Assembly (NCBI GenBank): GCA_010015745.1
Contig: ML978171.1
Location: forward strand, 62,001-126,000
Length of the DNA: 64,000 bases
Direction: 5' to 3'
From: Setomelanomma holmii
Taxonomy: Eukaryota; Ascomycota; Dothideomycetes; Pleosporales; Phaeosphaeriaceae
Below the pieces are notes generated by a model. That model worked only from the letters and a program-made list of their open reading frames with translations, was not told the origin of the DNA and ran no database searches. Every line of letters starts with the position of its first letter. The stretch's first letter is position 1. Position numbers and translations under genes: made by a program. This document shows, in pieces, positions 34,648-44,907 of this stretch.

Positions 34648-36288
34648 ATGATTTCTCTTCCAGGCCTCAACCTCGCCTCGCAGCCCGTTGAGCCTCTCAA
34701 TGTGCCCACATCCACCATCACGCGGACGCAAGAGCTCGCAGCCAACACCGAGTACCGATTCGAGGTGAGCTTCTCGCGCACACTCACTGTCAAGCTGCAG
34801 TCTGGCACTGCCGAGTTCTTTGGCACCGAGCTTGCGCCTTCCACAGCATACACTTTCCAAGGCACAAAAGGCGCCATCTTCACATGGCATGGTTGCAAGC
34901 TGGAGATTGGCGGCGACGTCGAGTCGGACTACGTTGCAGAAGAGACGCCCATGATGAGCTGTGCAAATCTACACTTCGCGCTGGAGTTGCTGAGAGATCA
35001 GAGTGCTGCTAGCGGTAGCGCAGAGATGGGCCCCAGAGTGCTTGTAGTAGGACCCGAGAACTCTGGCAAGACGTCGCTCGTGAAGATCATGACGGCTTAC
35101 GCGGCGAAGACAGGAAGACAACCCATGGTTGTCAACCTAGACCCGAGACAAGGCATGCTCAGCGTCCCGGGCTCCTTCTCGGCAGCTGCATGTTCATCGA
35201 TAGTTGATATCGAGGAAGGCTGGGGCAGCAGTCCGATTTCTGGGCCTAGTCCCATACCTGTGAAGATGCCTCTCGTGTATCAGTATGGATTGAAGGACAC
35301 AGAAGAGGGTAAAGTACTCAAGCCTCTAGTGACTCGCATGGCGCTGGCTGTCACAAGTCGGCTGGAGGAGGATCATCTCAGCAAGCAGGCTGGCTTCATT
35401 ATCGATAGCTCGGGCGCCGTCAGTCAGGGGAAGAATGGCGTCTACGAGAACATAGAGCATATTGTTTCCGAGTTTTCTGGTGCGTGTGATGTCTTGCCTT
35501 CAATTGCAATCTCTCCTGCCCCATCCAACATGCAATTTCACAAGCTCAGCATCCCCGATCTTTTCCAACAGCAGCCGCAGCAGCAGCAAAAGTCCCTCAC
35601 GTACCTCAACGCAAGCTGCATCGACATTGGCTAACACTCTGCCAGTGAATGTCCTCATTACTCTCGGCTCCGAACGCCTATACTCAGACCTCGCCCGCAA
35701 ATTCGCCAATCGCGATCCCTCTGAGACTGTCAACGTAGTCCGACTCGACAAATCAGGCGGCTGCATCGACCGCTCAGAAGACTACATGAAAGCGCTCCGA
35801 CACGCACAAGTACGAGAGTACTTCTTCGGCCACGGCGAGAACACTCTAGCACCGAGTAGTCAAACATGTGACTTTGGCGACTTGCATGTTTTTCAGATCA
35901 TCGAGCGTGAGTCCAAACCACACATTGAGACAACATGCTGTAGTATGATGCTAATATACTCGAAGCAACGAACGACTCCTCCACCTTCCGCTCCGGCGAT
36001 TACGACGAACACGATCCGGCCTCCACCTCTCTGTCCACATTCTACACCCGCCTCGAGCCCTCCTCGTACTCCCTGCTCCAAAACTCTCTGCTGGCAATCA
36101 CTACCGCCGCGCCAACCGATAGCCAAGAAGTCATTCGCGACTCGAGCATCAAGGGGTACATTTACGTTGCGGATGTCGACGAGGCGAAGAAGAAGGTTAG
36201 ATTATTGAGTCCGCAGCCAGGCATGATTCCGGCGAATGCGATGGTGCTGGGCAGTTGGCCGGAGGATGTGCCGGGGCTGGTTGGGTAG
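34648..36288 (+). CDS. CLP1: mRNA cleavage and polyadenylation factor CLP1
   Basis: Three exons (34648-35479, 35646-35906, 35966-36288) give 471 aa. An N-terminal beta domain (YRFEVSFSRTLTVKLQSG, then FTWHGCKLEIGG) precedes the P-loop ATPase domain with GPENSGKTS at 135-143. A C-terminal domain follows, ending AMVLGSWPEDVPGLVG. CLP1 is a subunit of cleavage factor IA in pre-mRNA 3'-end formation; related proteins are RNA 5'-kinases. The first intron is 166 bp, partly open in frame, and ends in GGCTAACACTCTGCCAG. Splicing it restores VNVLITLGSERL. The second intron has a GCTAAT branch point. Sequence after 36288 is open in the same frame, but the family ends at this position. Confidence 0.93.
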
Positions 36289-36545
36289 GATCCGACTGTG
36301 CTGGATGAGATGGAGGAGAGGGAGAGGGTGGGGATGTTGACTTTGGACGGCTTTGTGAAAAGGACGGGAGGGCGGGGGGTGGGCAGGAGGAGGAGGGACT
36401 CGCGGCTAGGAATCTGAAATTGGCTAAGAAGTCAGAGGAGTTTGGACGGGGGAGGAGAGGATGGACTGGGTATATTTTGTCTATTCTCTATACCGTCTCG
36501 TCCCCCAAAAGCATCCGATAGAGATCTCTATGGCTAAAAAAAATG

Positions 36546-37631
36546 CTACTCTTCAGCAGCATCCACCTCTTTCTCCGTCTGATCCAGAAGCTGCTTCAAT
36601 ATCTTGACCGTACTCCTCATCCCCTGCAGCGCATTCTCGTCAGGCCCCTTGCCTGGTTGCCACGTGGCATGTGCAAAGTCAATCATCTTGACTGCCGCCA
36701 ACTTTGGTAGATTGTCCTCGTCCTCTTCCTCGTCTTCAGGCTGTGCGGACCGCAGCTTCTGCTTCGTCTTCGCATACTCCTCCACATCGCCCTCGTACAC
36801 CAGCAGGATGCTAGCACTATACATCCGGCTCTCCTTCTTCTCAAAAACCTCAATGATGTCCTTGACCTCGCCCAAGAAAAAGGCGAGGACTTCCCGTGCT
36901 CGTTCGAGCTCGGCCTGTGACTTCGACCCAGGGAAGATGTACGACACGAATCCCTCATCAACATCTGATGCACTGAATTTGCGCCCATACATCTTGTTAA
37001 ACACCCAGTACCCGCCATCCTTATCAAGCTCGACAAACTCCTTCAAATCCTCCGGCAAGTCATGTACACCCTGGCCCTTGTGCGTCCGCATCCCCGCTAT
37101 CCGGAACCCCAGACTCCCACTTGTCGTCTCGGCACTGACTTTGTCTAGTCTTGCTCTCTTCTCAGGCTTCGATGCCTCGTCCCACAGCTGCGCGCCAAGC
37201 TTGAGATCCAGCACATTCGGCTTCTTGAACCCGTTTGTGATGTTCTCAAGCACAATATGCAGTTCAGTAGCAAGTTTCTTGCCATGTAAACGCTCGATGT
37301 TGCCGTCTGCTGTGGTTATGGTACCGCTCTCTCCTTGTTCCACGGTCGCCTGGTCGGCAGAGAGAGATAATTGGCCCATGTAGGTGGGTAGGTACGGGAC
37401 GAGGTCGGGGTGCGATGTGGTTACGGATTCGTAGAAGGCGATTTCGGCGGGTGTGCATGGCTTGACGACTACGGCGCCGCTTTCGTCGCTGAGAACGCCG
37501 TCGCTGGTGAAGTTAGTGTTTGTGTAGCTGGGCTGGAAAATAAGCTTCGTAGCTTCGAGGTTTCCTTACTGGCCTGCAGCGGCGTTGGCGAAGCTTTGGA
37601 GCTTCGAGGGGTCGAATGTCTTGGTAGACAT
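36546..37631 (-). CDS. Inositol polyphosphate (multi)kinase
   Basis: Two exons (37570-37631, 36546-37503) give 339 aa. The family signature P-x3-D-x-K-x-G appears as PNVLDLKLG at about residues 116-124. The C-terminal half has SASILLVYEGD (the SSLL-like motif) and KMIDFAHATW (the IDF motif that holds the catalytic metal ligand). The length is close to yeast Arg82/IPK2 multikinases and shorter than Kcs1-type IP6 kinases. IPK2 makes IP4/IP5 and affects transcription and phosphate signalling. The first exon encodes MSTKTFDPSKLQSFANAAAG. A donor at GTAAGG joins it to DGVLSDESGAVVVKPCTPAE. An acidic insert (EDEEEDEDN) before the IDF motif is common in this enzyme class. Confidence 0.9.
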
Positions 37632-38322
37632 CGTGTTGGCCAATGTGAGAGTCGGGCCTCTGTCTGAAGATCTGTTTGACTGTATTTGTGGCTGGTGTTG
37701 GAGGAGAGACGGGAGCTGGACGGGAGCTGGACGGGAGAGCTAGGTAGTGAGGCTGGACCCCGCCGTCAACCCCGGAATCAGGGTCCTGAGCGAGTCAGCT
37801 GTTGCATGTGAAGAAGGAATGGCGATTCAAGTCTGGTGATAAATATCGCACAGTCGTCGATGCCTGACTTCTGTACATGACGGAAGATTTCTTCGTCTCT
37901 GCCATGCAAGCCGACGTACTAAGCATGAGAATCAATCTTACGTCTGTGGACAGGCCTAATGCCCGGTCAGCCTCGCTGCGACCACTAATTAGCATCACTC
38001 CATCGACGAAAGTCGACGGACTGAATGAGTGTTCTTTGGCAGTTTGGATATGAATGTCTAGGCCATATAGAGTCGCGTGCCTGCGTCCTGAATGAGGAAC
38101 CGAGTGGTAAGATTCCAATTGAGTGGTCGTTGCTCCCGCTTCTACACCGCGTCCTAACCTTACCTGCAAACGCGACAATCTATTGCAGCTAGTCGCGGCT
38201 CTCGCTATGCGCGTACCATATACAGGATCTCGGCGCAACTACTCAGTCCCTTTACACTCCTCTCACACCTCCCTGCAACTCTGCGATCTGATTGACGTCA
38301 GGTATAAGGGCAACTGAACAAC
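37632..38322. other. Divergent intergenic region
   Basis: About 0.69 kb between the kinase start and the La/Arb1-like gene start. A small direct duplication (GGACGGGAGCT-like) lies near 37718-37739. Nothing else is supported. Confidence 0.5.
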
Positions 38323-40197
38323 ATGGCAACCGCGGAAACACAGCAAATATCGGATACACCTACCCATGGCGGTGCGTGGCATGGCATGATCAGCAGCACA
38401 TTTCCTCGGCCAGAAGATGTGGACCATCCGGAAGGCGACGTCATTCGCCGTCAGGTAAACCAGCCCGCATCGATCACTGGTGTGGCTCTCGCTAACAGCC
38501 CAAGGTCGAGTTCTACTTCTCCGACGAGAATCTGCCCACCGATCTATATCTGCTCCAGTGTTGCAATGGCCGTGAGAACGTCCCCGTCTCTATCAGTCGA
38601 ATTTGTGGCTTCAAGAAGATGAGGCCCTACAAGCCACGTACCCTGGTCGTTGCAGCTCTCCGTAAGAGTGCATTCCTCGAGGTATCCGCCGATGGCAAGA
38701 CTATCAAGCGTAAGATCCCACTCCAAGGCCGCTGTCTCCTAGACCCAGATTTCGTGGAAGATGACAAGATCGCGAACGATCGACGTGTGCGGAAGCCTAC
38801 GGTGTACCCTGTTCCGCAGCTGCCTCAGAAGATGACCGAGTACCCCCAGGGAACCAGCAAGAACATGCTCAAGCCCACTGGCTTCGAGGTCAACTATGTC
38901 GAACCTCCCGTGAAGCCCGAGGAAGCGGCGGAGGAAGAAGCCATGTACCATCCTGACAAAGACTTCATCGACCGCATGGAGCTGGCGATGCAGCGTTTCA
39001 AGCAGAAGCGACGCATGCACGAGATGTACGCGCACGTCTTCAACAAGCTGATGCGCTTTGGCGGCGTCGAGTCCAGCCCGCGTATGTATCAAGGTATCTC
39101 CCATCAAGAGATGAGGGAGATGGATGCAGAGCAGATCGCCCTCGCCCTCGCTACCCACACCATCCCCTTCGATCGTGGCAACGAAATGTACTGGGTGGTA
39201 GACTTCGATGGCCTCGCTAGAGCCTTCCTGTGAGTGGCTCTACTGCAAGACTCCTCAGTATGCTGACATTGGTAGTTCGTCGTGGTATCCGGCAAATTAT
39301 GGCTACGCTCCACATGCGATCAAGAACGCATGTCAGGTCCCACGCTCGTTCTACAACTACCTTCGTTACCACAACGTCTGCCCTGAATATGATGCACAAC
39401 TGGTGGCAGCATTGAAGACATGCGACATCGCCGAAAAGGAACTGCCTAAGGTCCATGCAGCTGGCCTCGCTCTTCCCGGAAACTTCAACAAGTCAGCGAG
39501 TGCAATCGTCGGCGGTGCACACGCAGGCATGTACGTCGGAGATCGGTCATGGGCGGAGGAGGTGAAGAAAGAAGGCGTGAAGATAGATGAGATTGGTGTC
39601 CGGAATGAAGAGGCCAGGATCAAGTTCATGACTGGTGTTGCCATCATGGGCTCGGATGAACAGTGTGCTTTACTAGAGACACAGAAGTTCAAGATTCTCG
39701 AGCGCACCATTGCAGCCCTCGAAGTCACCGATATTGAGTTTCCCACCGAGGCATCCAAGTCCATTTACGAGGAGCAGAGCGAAATGGTGGCACACAAGCT
39801 GAGCCAGCTCGAGCCTCTAGGCAAACTTACCTGCAAGACTTGGCATGTCGACGACTGCGATGAGTGGGATCTGCCCAGGAAACAGTACCCTGAAGGTAAG
39901 CCACAGAGGGCCACCGCGGCTCGCGTGTACGAGTTCTGGGTCGAGGAGAGCGTGCTCAAAGAGTGCTTCTTCAGCATGAAGATGGACGCGACTATTCTCA
40001 CCCTCCAAGGCGGCATCACGATCCTGGACGAGGTCCATGAGGCCATGTGTAGCTTCTACACTTGGCTCCCGAACGAGCTCTGGATGCAGAGGAAGCCGAA
40101 GGAGGTGAAGTGGTTGAAGAAAGGCCTTCCTGGTGGCGACGACGACGAGGATGGTGCAGAGCAGCAGCAGGGCGGTAACGAGTTCGATGATGAATGA
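38323..40197 (+). CDS. La-motif protein with Arb1-like C-terminal domain
   Basis: Three exons (38323-38454, 38505-39229, 39276-40197) give 592 aa. Residues about 45-120 form a La-type HTH RNA-binding motif: VEFYFSDENLPTDLYLL, ISRICGFKKMR and LVVAALRKSAFLEV. The remainder is long and alpha-helical, with FDRGNEMYWVVDFDGLARAF, SSWYPANYGYAPHAIKN, NYLRYHNVCPEYDAQL and LPGNFNKSASAIVGG. I associate this with the ARC-complex subunit Arb1 family, the Argonaute siRNA chaperone of fission yeast. That call is from memory of motifs and needs a profile search. If right, the protein links RNA 3'-end binding with Argonaute loading. Junctions at 38504 and 39275 keep both domains in one frame, so they are one protein. 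The acidic end is disordered. Confidence 0.7.
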
Positions 40198-41674
40198 GAG
40201 GCGCGGTCAGGGTACGGCGCGTGCATCGTGAGATGCCGAAACGGTAGTCAGAATTGTTAGCCGTATATCCGACAGCAAGGGCTGAAGGGCCTAGTGAAGA
40301 TTCATCTGAGGTAGCGCTTTTGCTAATCGCGGCCTGGAATCGGCTTTGAGGGGGTTTCCTTAGGGAGCAAACTGACATCATCGAAAGGTAGGGCATAGGA
40401 GTAGTCAACATACCAAAAGCCGGCTCAGTCTCCCCAACTGGAAGGGGAGCTGTAGCTTGAAATGGTAGCAATACTCGCGCAGGCAAGAAATGCTTTCTAA
40501 GGTAGTGCGTTTGTACTATAATTCCATAGCTTAGCACGTCGAATATGCCCTCCGGGAGGCGAGATGGTGGACTTGATCCTCATCAACAGACGTAAAATGA
40601 ATACCAACCAACCAACCAACCAACCAACATACCAAAAGTGATCTGTGTTTATTAGAATTCACACCAGTACTGTCTGGACCCATGTCTGCATCATCCCCAC
40701 CTTGGGACCTACCATCTGCTTTATTTGAAAATGGAGACCATGTTTCCACGTGCGCAGCCTATGTGGTTCCGCCTAGGATGTACCCACCCGACGCCGTTTG
40801 ACCATCCGCTACGCCACCCACTCTGCGCCTCAGACTCTTTCCAATGACGTCCAAGCCTCACCAGAGGTGCATGCGACATGCGTCTCCACCCAAAGATCAT
40901 GGCATCGTGAAGAACAATCGCGCACAAAGAAATGCCCGAGATATGTAACATGTTCGGTCTTGTCCCATCCTTGGCCAGCAAAAACAACACTCCGCGACCC
41001 GCAAAGCACAAGCAAAGCACCGCGTCTTGAGCATGGCCATTCAGCCCGCGGTTGGCCGCACGCCCACCAACACTCAAACCCGGCTCGGAGCGGCGCCAAC
41101 AGCTGCCTTCGCCATGCGCGTTGTCTGGCGTTGCCAATGCTTGGAGCTGCGCATCGCACACACTTCGTTGGTTCGGCCAAGGCGCCACGTGACACACGCC
41201 ATGGAACTGTGTGTGGTAAGAAGATGCCAGTATCCGGCTTGTCAATAATCATATCTCGGATCTGACTATTCGTGTAGCTACGAGTTCAGGAACGCGTTCG
41301 CCAGGGATGAAGAAGAAAAGACGTAAGATCACACCGGGTAATCGGATTTTGTGATTGGTCCCGGAATCTCCATGCCGGGATCTACGATGCGCACCAGCTA
41401 GAAAGGCACACAGCTCCGCCCGTTCAAGGACCGCCAAGCATCTTGTTTTCTCTGGGCAGCGGAGCACATAATTCAAACATGATGCCGCCCGCCTTTTTCG
41501 AGCATTTTGGGTGCCTATCGATTCTCCGCTGCGCACTTACATCTACTGCGCGTGTCCTCTCCGCCGCGGGAGATGGAAGTTGCGTCCTGGGCCATGACAT
41601 ACCGTTGAGCGGATCGACTGAGCATGTAGCGACGACTGACGATCTTCAACAAGCGGAACGAATTAAACCAAACG
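40198..41674. other. Intergenic region with CAAC tandem repeat, no gene supported
   Basis: About 1.5 kb between two plus-strand genes. A (CCAA)n microsatellite lies at about 40604-40628. Long overlapping open frames occur on both strands at 40721-41265, typical of GC-rich non-coding sequence. Neither shows protein-like motifs. The last few hundred bases should hold the RTA1-like promoter. Confidence 0.5.
40604..40628 (+). repeat. CCAA microsatellite
   Basis: About six tandem copies of the CCAA tetranucleotide lie in the intergenic region. Confidence 0.9.
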
Positions 41675-42779
41675 ATGGTTAGTATGGCGCGGGATGGGTG
41701 GATTGGGGAACTGCCTAAACGGGCCGTTGCTGCGTATAGTGAGCGAACTGCCCACATCTTCATCGCTCGATGCATGACTAACCTGATGAACAGCACACAA
41801 CCCTCGTCTGATTCTGAATCCATACATTTATGATCCAAACATCGCCTTGGCCATCGTCGGCACTATCCTCTTCGTCATCGTAGGCCTTTTCTCGCTGTAC
41901 CAGTACATCCGGCATCGATCATGGTTCTTCTGGGCCGCCATCATCGCCGTAGTGATGCTCATCCTGGGGCACATCTGTCGCCTCGTCTCTGCATTCGATG
42001 AGCACAAGGACCTCCCGTTCCTCATTTCCTGGATAATGATCCTCCTAGCCCCATCTTTCCTCGCAGCAGCATGCTACACCGCCTTCAGCCGCGTAGTCTG
42101 GTTCTCTTGCCCAACCTACTCGCTCAACTTCAAGACCCTCTGGTGTTTCCCGCGCTGGATCACGCCTACATTTGTCGTATTCGACCTCTTCTCCTTCCTC
42201 ATCCAGCTCGTCGGCGCAAGCCAAATCTCACGACACTTCGACCACGACTCGTCGCCGTCACGCAACATTGGCGAATCAGAGCGCAACACTCTACCAGGCC
42301 GTATCATCCTTGTCCTCGGCCTCGTCCTCCAAATGCTCTGCTTCTTGTCCTTCAGCATCATTTCGTGTCGCTACTTTTACATCTCCCGGCACTGGAGCGC
42401 CATTGATCTCGGCGACATGAAACTCTGGCGCAAACTGTCGTACACGATCAATTTATCCTCCATCATCATCGCGCTCCGGGCTATCTACCGCACAATGGAA
42501 ATCCCGCACGATCGCGACTACGGCCTCGAATACCTTCAAAGCCACGAATGGTGTTTTTGGATCTTCGATGCTGTGCCGATCATGTTCGTCCTGCTGGTGT
42601 TTGCAGTGTGGCATCCGGGACGCTATTTGCCGAGGAGTTATACGGGACTTACGCTGGATAAGGGAAGGGCGATGAAGGAGAAGGATGAAATAAGCTCGAC
42701 GAATGGGACGTCGAAGGAGACGGAACTACGGAGCTTCAAGCCTGAGGACTTTGAGGCTAGAGCGGCTAGTCGTGTGTGA
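41675..42779 (+). CDS. RTA1-like seven-transmembrane protein
   Basis: Two exons (41675-41738, 41794-42779) give 349 aa. Seven hydrophobic segments can be counted. The first follows YIYDPNIALAIVGTILFVI and the last is AVPIMFVLLVFAVWHPGRYL. The WHPGRYL end of the last segment and RAIYRTMEI with DYGLEYLQSHEW fit the RTA1/lipid-translocating exporter family. Members are linked to resistance to 7-aminocholesterol, sphingoid bases or fungicides and to stress response; the substrate here is unknown. The cytosolic tail is charged and starts with the Lys/Glu-rich RAMKEKDEISS. The intron has GTGAGC, a GACTAACC branch point and CAG. It joins AAYT to HNPRLILNPY. Confidence 0.88.
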
Positions 42780-43317
42780 AACTGAGCTAGAACGATAGTG
42801 AGCATTGGGATGGATGGCGTTATTGTGTGAGATACCATTGCATTGCTGGGCGACGTTTTAGTTTCTCTGTATTTTGAGGAGAAACCATATTCAGTGGAGC
42901 ATGGCTTCATTTGAATCACTATGTAGCGATCAGATTGCTGAACCGCGTCCGTCTATCTTACATATCCTTCAGACGCAAAGCCTCCATCTGTCATCTAAGG
43001 GCACTCTTCTTGCATCCGACGCAGCGTATCTCGTATTCTGCGGACCCGCGTACTTTTCGAACGCAGATGGCTTCCGTGTTGCGCACAAATTTGCCCTTGC
43101 ACTTTGGAATCCCGTCTCTCAGTGAGCCTTGCAACGCCGAGTCGCCCTGGCTGTCAATGTGTAGTCCCCATATGCAAGAGCGCTTTGGCTGTACCACGCG
43201 TGCATGAAATACTTGAGAGTTATGTCAGGCTTATCGTTAGATGCGCGACATAAGCTCGGCTTGCGCCATGTTGACTTATTGTTGGTCGTGAGAGTTGCGC
43301 ATATCTTACCGTCCATG
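42780..43317. other. Convergent intergenic region
   Basis: About 0.54 kb between the 3' ends of the RTA1-like and POP4 genes. Two overlapping plus-strand open frames here have no recognisable content. Confidence 0.5.
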
Positions 43318-44071
43318 TCATAAGTCAGGCTGATAGTGCATCCTAAACTTCTTATTCGCGCGATCCGGCGCCCTCGTCTGGAACTGCTCGCCAAAGATCT
43401 CAAATACTAACGGCTTCTGCCGTGCATCGCCCTCTTTCGCTGGAGGCGTAATTTCAAAGCGAAACACGGTGTGCTCTTTAGGGATCGCTAGACTCAACTG
43501 TTAGATCTTGTCACGACTTACCTGGCTAATAACTCAACTCACCCTTGACCGCATTCGTCTTAGTTATGATTTCGAACGTGAAGCGTGTATCGCGTACAAC
43601 TATGCCTTCTAGTCCTACCCGGCTAACGCACCGACTTCGGACTACGCTGAGGAGAGCGCCATGCATGTCTGCGCTGGCGAGCAGTTGTCCACTGCTCGCA
43701 GGCGTCAAGTAGACGGCGCGTTCTGCGTCGCTTATACCGAGTACTTCGCGCATATATCCGAGCCAGAGATGGTGTAGGGGCTCGTATATCGCATATTTCT
43801 GTTGCGCCTTTGGTATCTCGTTGAGGCAGAGCTTTCTCTTTTGTGCGGCAGAGAGCGGGTGTGGCTTTTGCTTGCTTCGCTTGCGGGTTTTCTCTTTGCG
43901 CTCGCTGAGTGCACGGCGCCGGATCGCACGTGCTGATGGGGTGGGAGATGTTGCGCGTATGGTAAGAGGGCGTTTGACGACTCGCTCGGTGTAGTGGGTC
44001 GCTGCTGTGTCCGGGGAGAATGCGCGCTCCAGTAGTGCTTGACCAAACGGCATGCCTCTCGATTCCGCCAT
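43318..44071 (-). CDS. POP4: RNase P/MRP subunit POP4 (Rpp29)
   Basis: Two exons (43543-44071, 43318-43487) encode 232 aa. A very basic N-terminal region (RKEKTRKRSKQKPHPLSAAQKRKL-type, split by Ser) leads into the conserved Rpp29 barrel. The barrel shows LHHLWLGYMREVLG, LLASADMHGALLSVVRSRC, GLEGIVVRDTRFTFEIIT, IPKEHTVFRFEI and FEIFGEQFQTRAPDRANKKF. POP4 is a shared protein of RNase P (tRNA 5' maturation) and RNase MRP (rRNA processing) that contacts the RNA. The family sequence fixes the intron: donor GTGAGT, acceptor TCTAG, giving VKAIPKEHTVF. The end QPDL fits family length. Confidence 0.93.
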
Positions 44072-44907
44072 AACGAATAGTCTCTGCTTACGAGCGGCGC
44101 TGTAGATGGTGACGTGAAGTCAGGTACGACTTACACCTGTTGTAAGGTAGCTCTAAGGCAGATTCGAAGTTCGTATATCGTTCTGCGGGTACCTCTCCAT
44201 TTGCTGGTCGTAGAGTGGAGTGCTGTATTGAATGACGCGTATATGCTGGCGCAGTTATTTATCGCAGGAAACGCGATGCGGTTCTGAGAGGCTGATTTGC
44301 ACTTTCCTGGTGGCTTCTCGAATGCTTGTTCAAGCTTCGTAGAATTTCGAACACTGTTGGCGCTAAAGCTAGTTAGTCTGTGCACGGGCGCAACTTCCCC
44401 AGACACTCCACGACTTCCTTGCTCCCGACATCTCAAGCGACCTCATCCTATCAACTGAGCTTCTCATTGAGTTTGCACTTCTTCACTCAAATGGCGTCTC
44501 TTATCAGTGAGCCATTTTCAAGGATGATGGGAAACACAGCTCCGGTCCTGGCTCCCGTACCAACAGCCGCGTCGCGAGCCAGCGATGGGACGGTCTGGCC
44601 GTTGCGGTCTCTGTATGTGGCTGAACGTTGTCTTTCAGTCAACGGCACGTCGCATACAATACGAGATGGCTGTCAGGCTGCAGCTTTATCGCTCGATGTT
44701 TTCACACGCGCACGACACATGTCCTGACCGCACTGCCTCATTGCACCTCCGTACTTCGCATCTGAGCCTTCTACGAGCTCTATCTTGCAAGGATCGTACA
44801 ACATAATGCTGACTTGACGCGACGCCTCTCGTCTCCAGATCTTATGAATCTCTTTTTGCTTCGTTACTTCTTACTCTGTCGCGTACTGTTTCGCCCACAT
44901 CGCAGCG
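44072..44907. other. Divergent intergenic region, POP4/ABCA
   Basis: About 0.84 kb between divergent starts. An open frame at 44380-44727 (with an internal MASLISEPF start) has no family I recognise and no plausible splice partner. I leave it uncalled. Confidence 0.45.

Noticed and set aside
40721..41265. Long overlapping open frames on both strands
   Set aside because: They are mutually overlapping, with no motifs and Arg/His/Pro-rich composition typical of GC-rich non-coding DNA, and have no splice context.
44380..44806. Possible small gene upstream of the ABCA transporter
   Set aside because: Two frames could be linked only by a 25-bp GTATGT...CAG segment, too short for an intron, and neither frame is recognisable.
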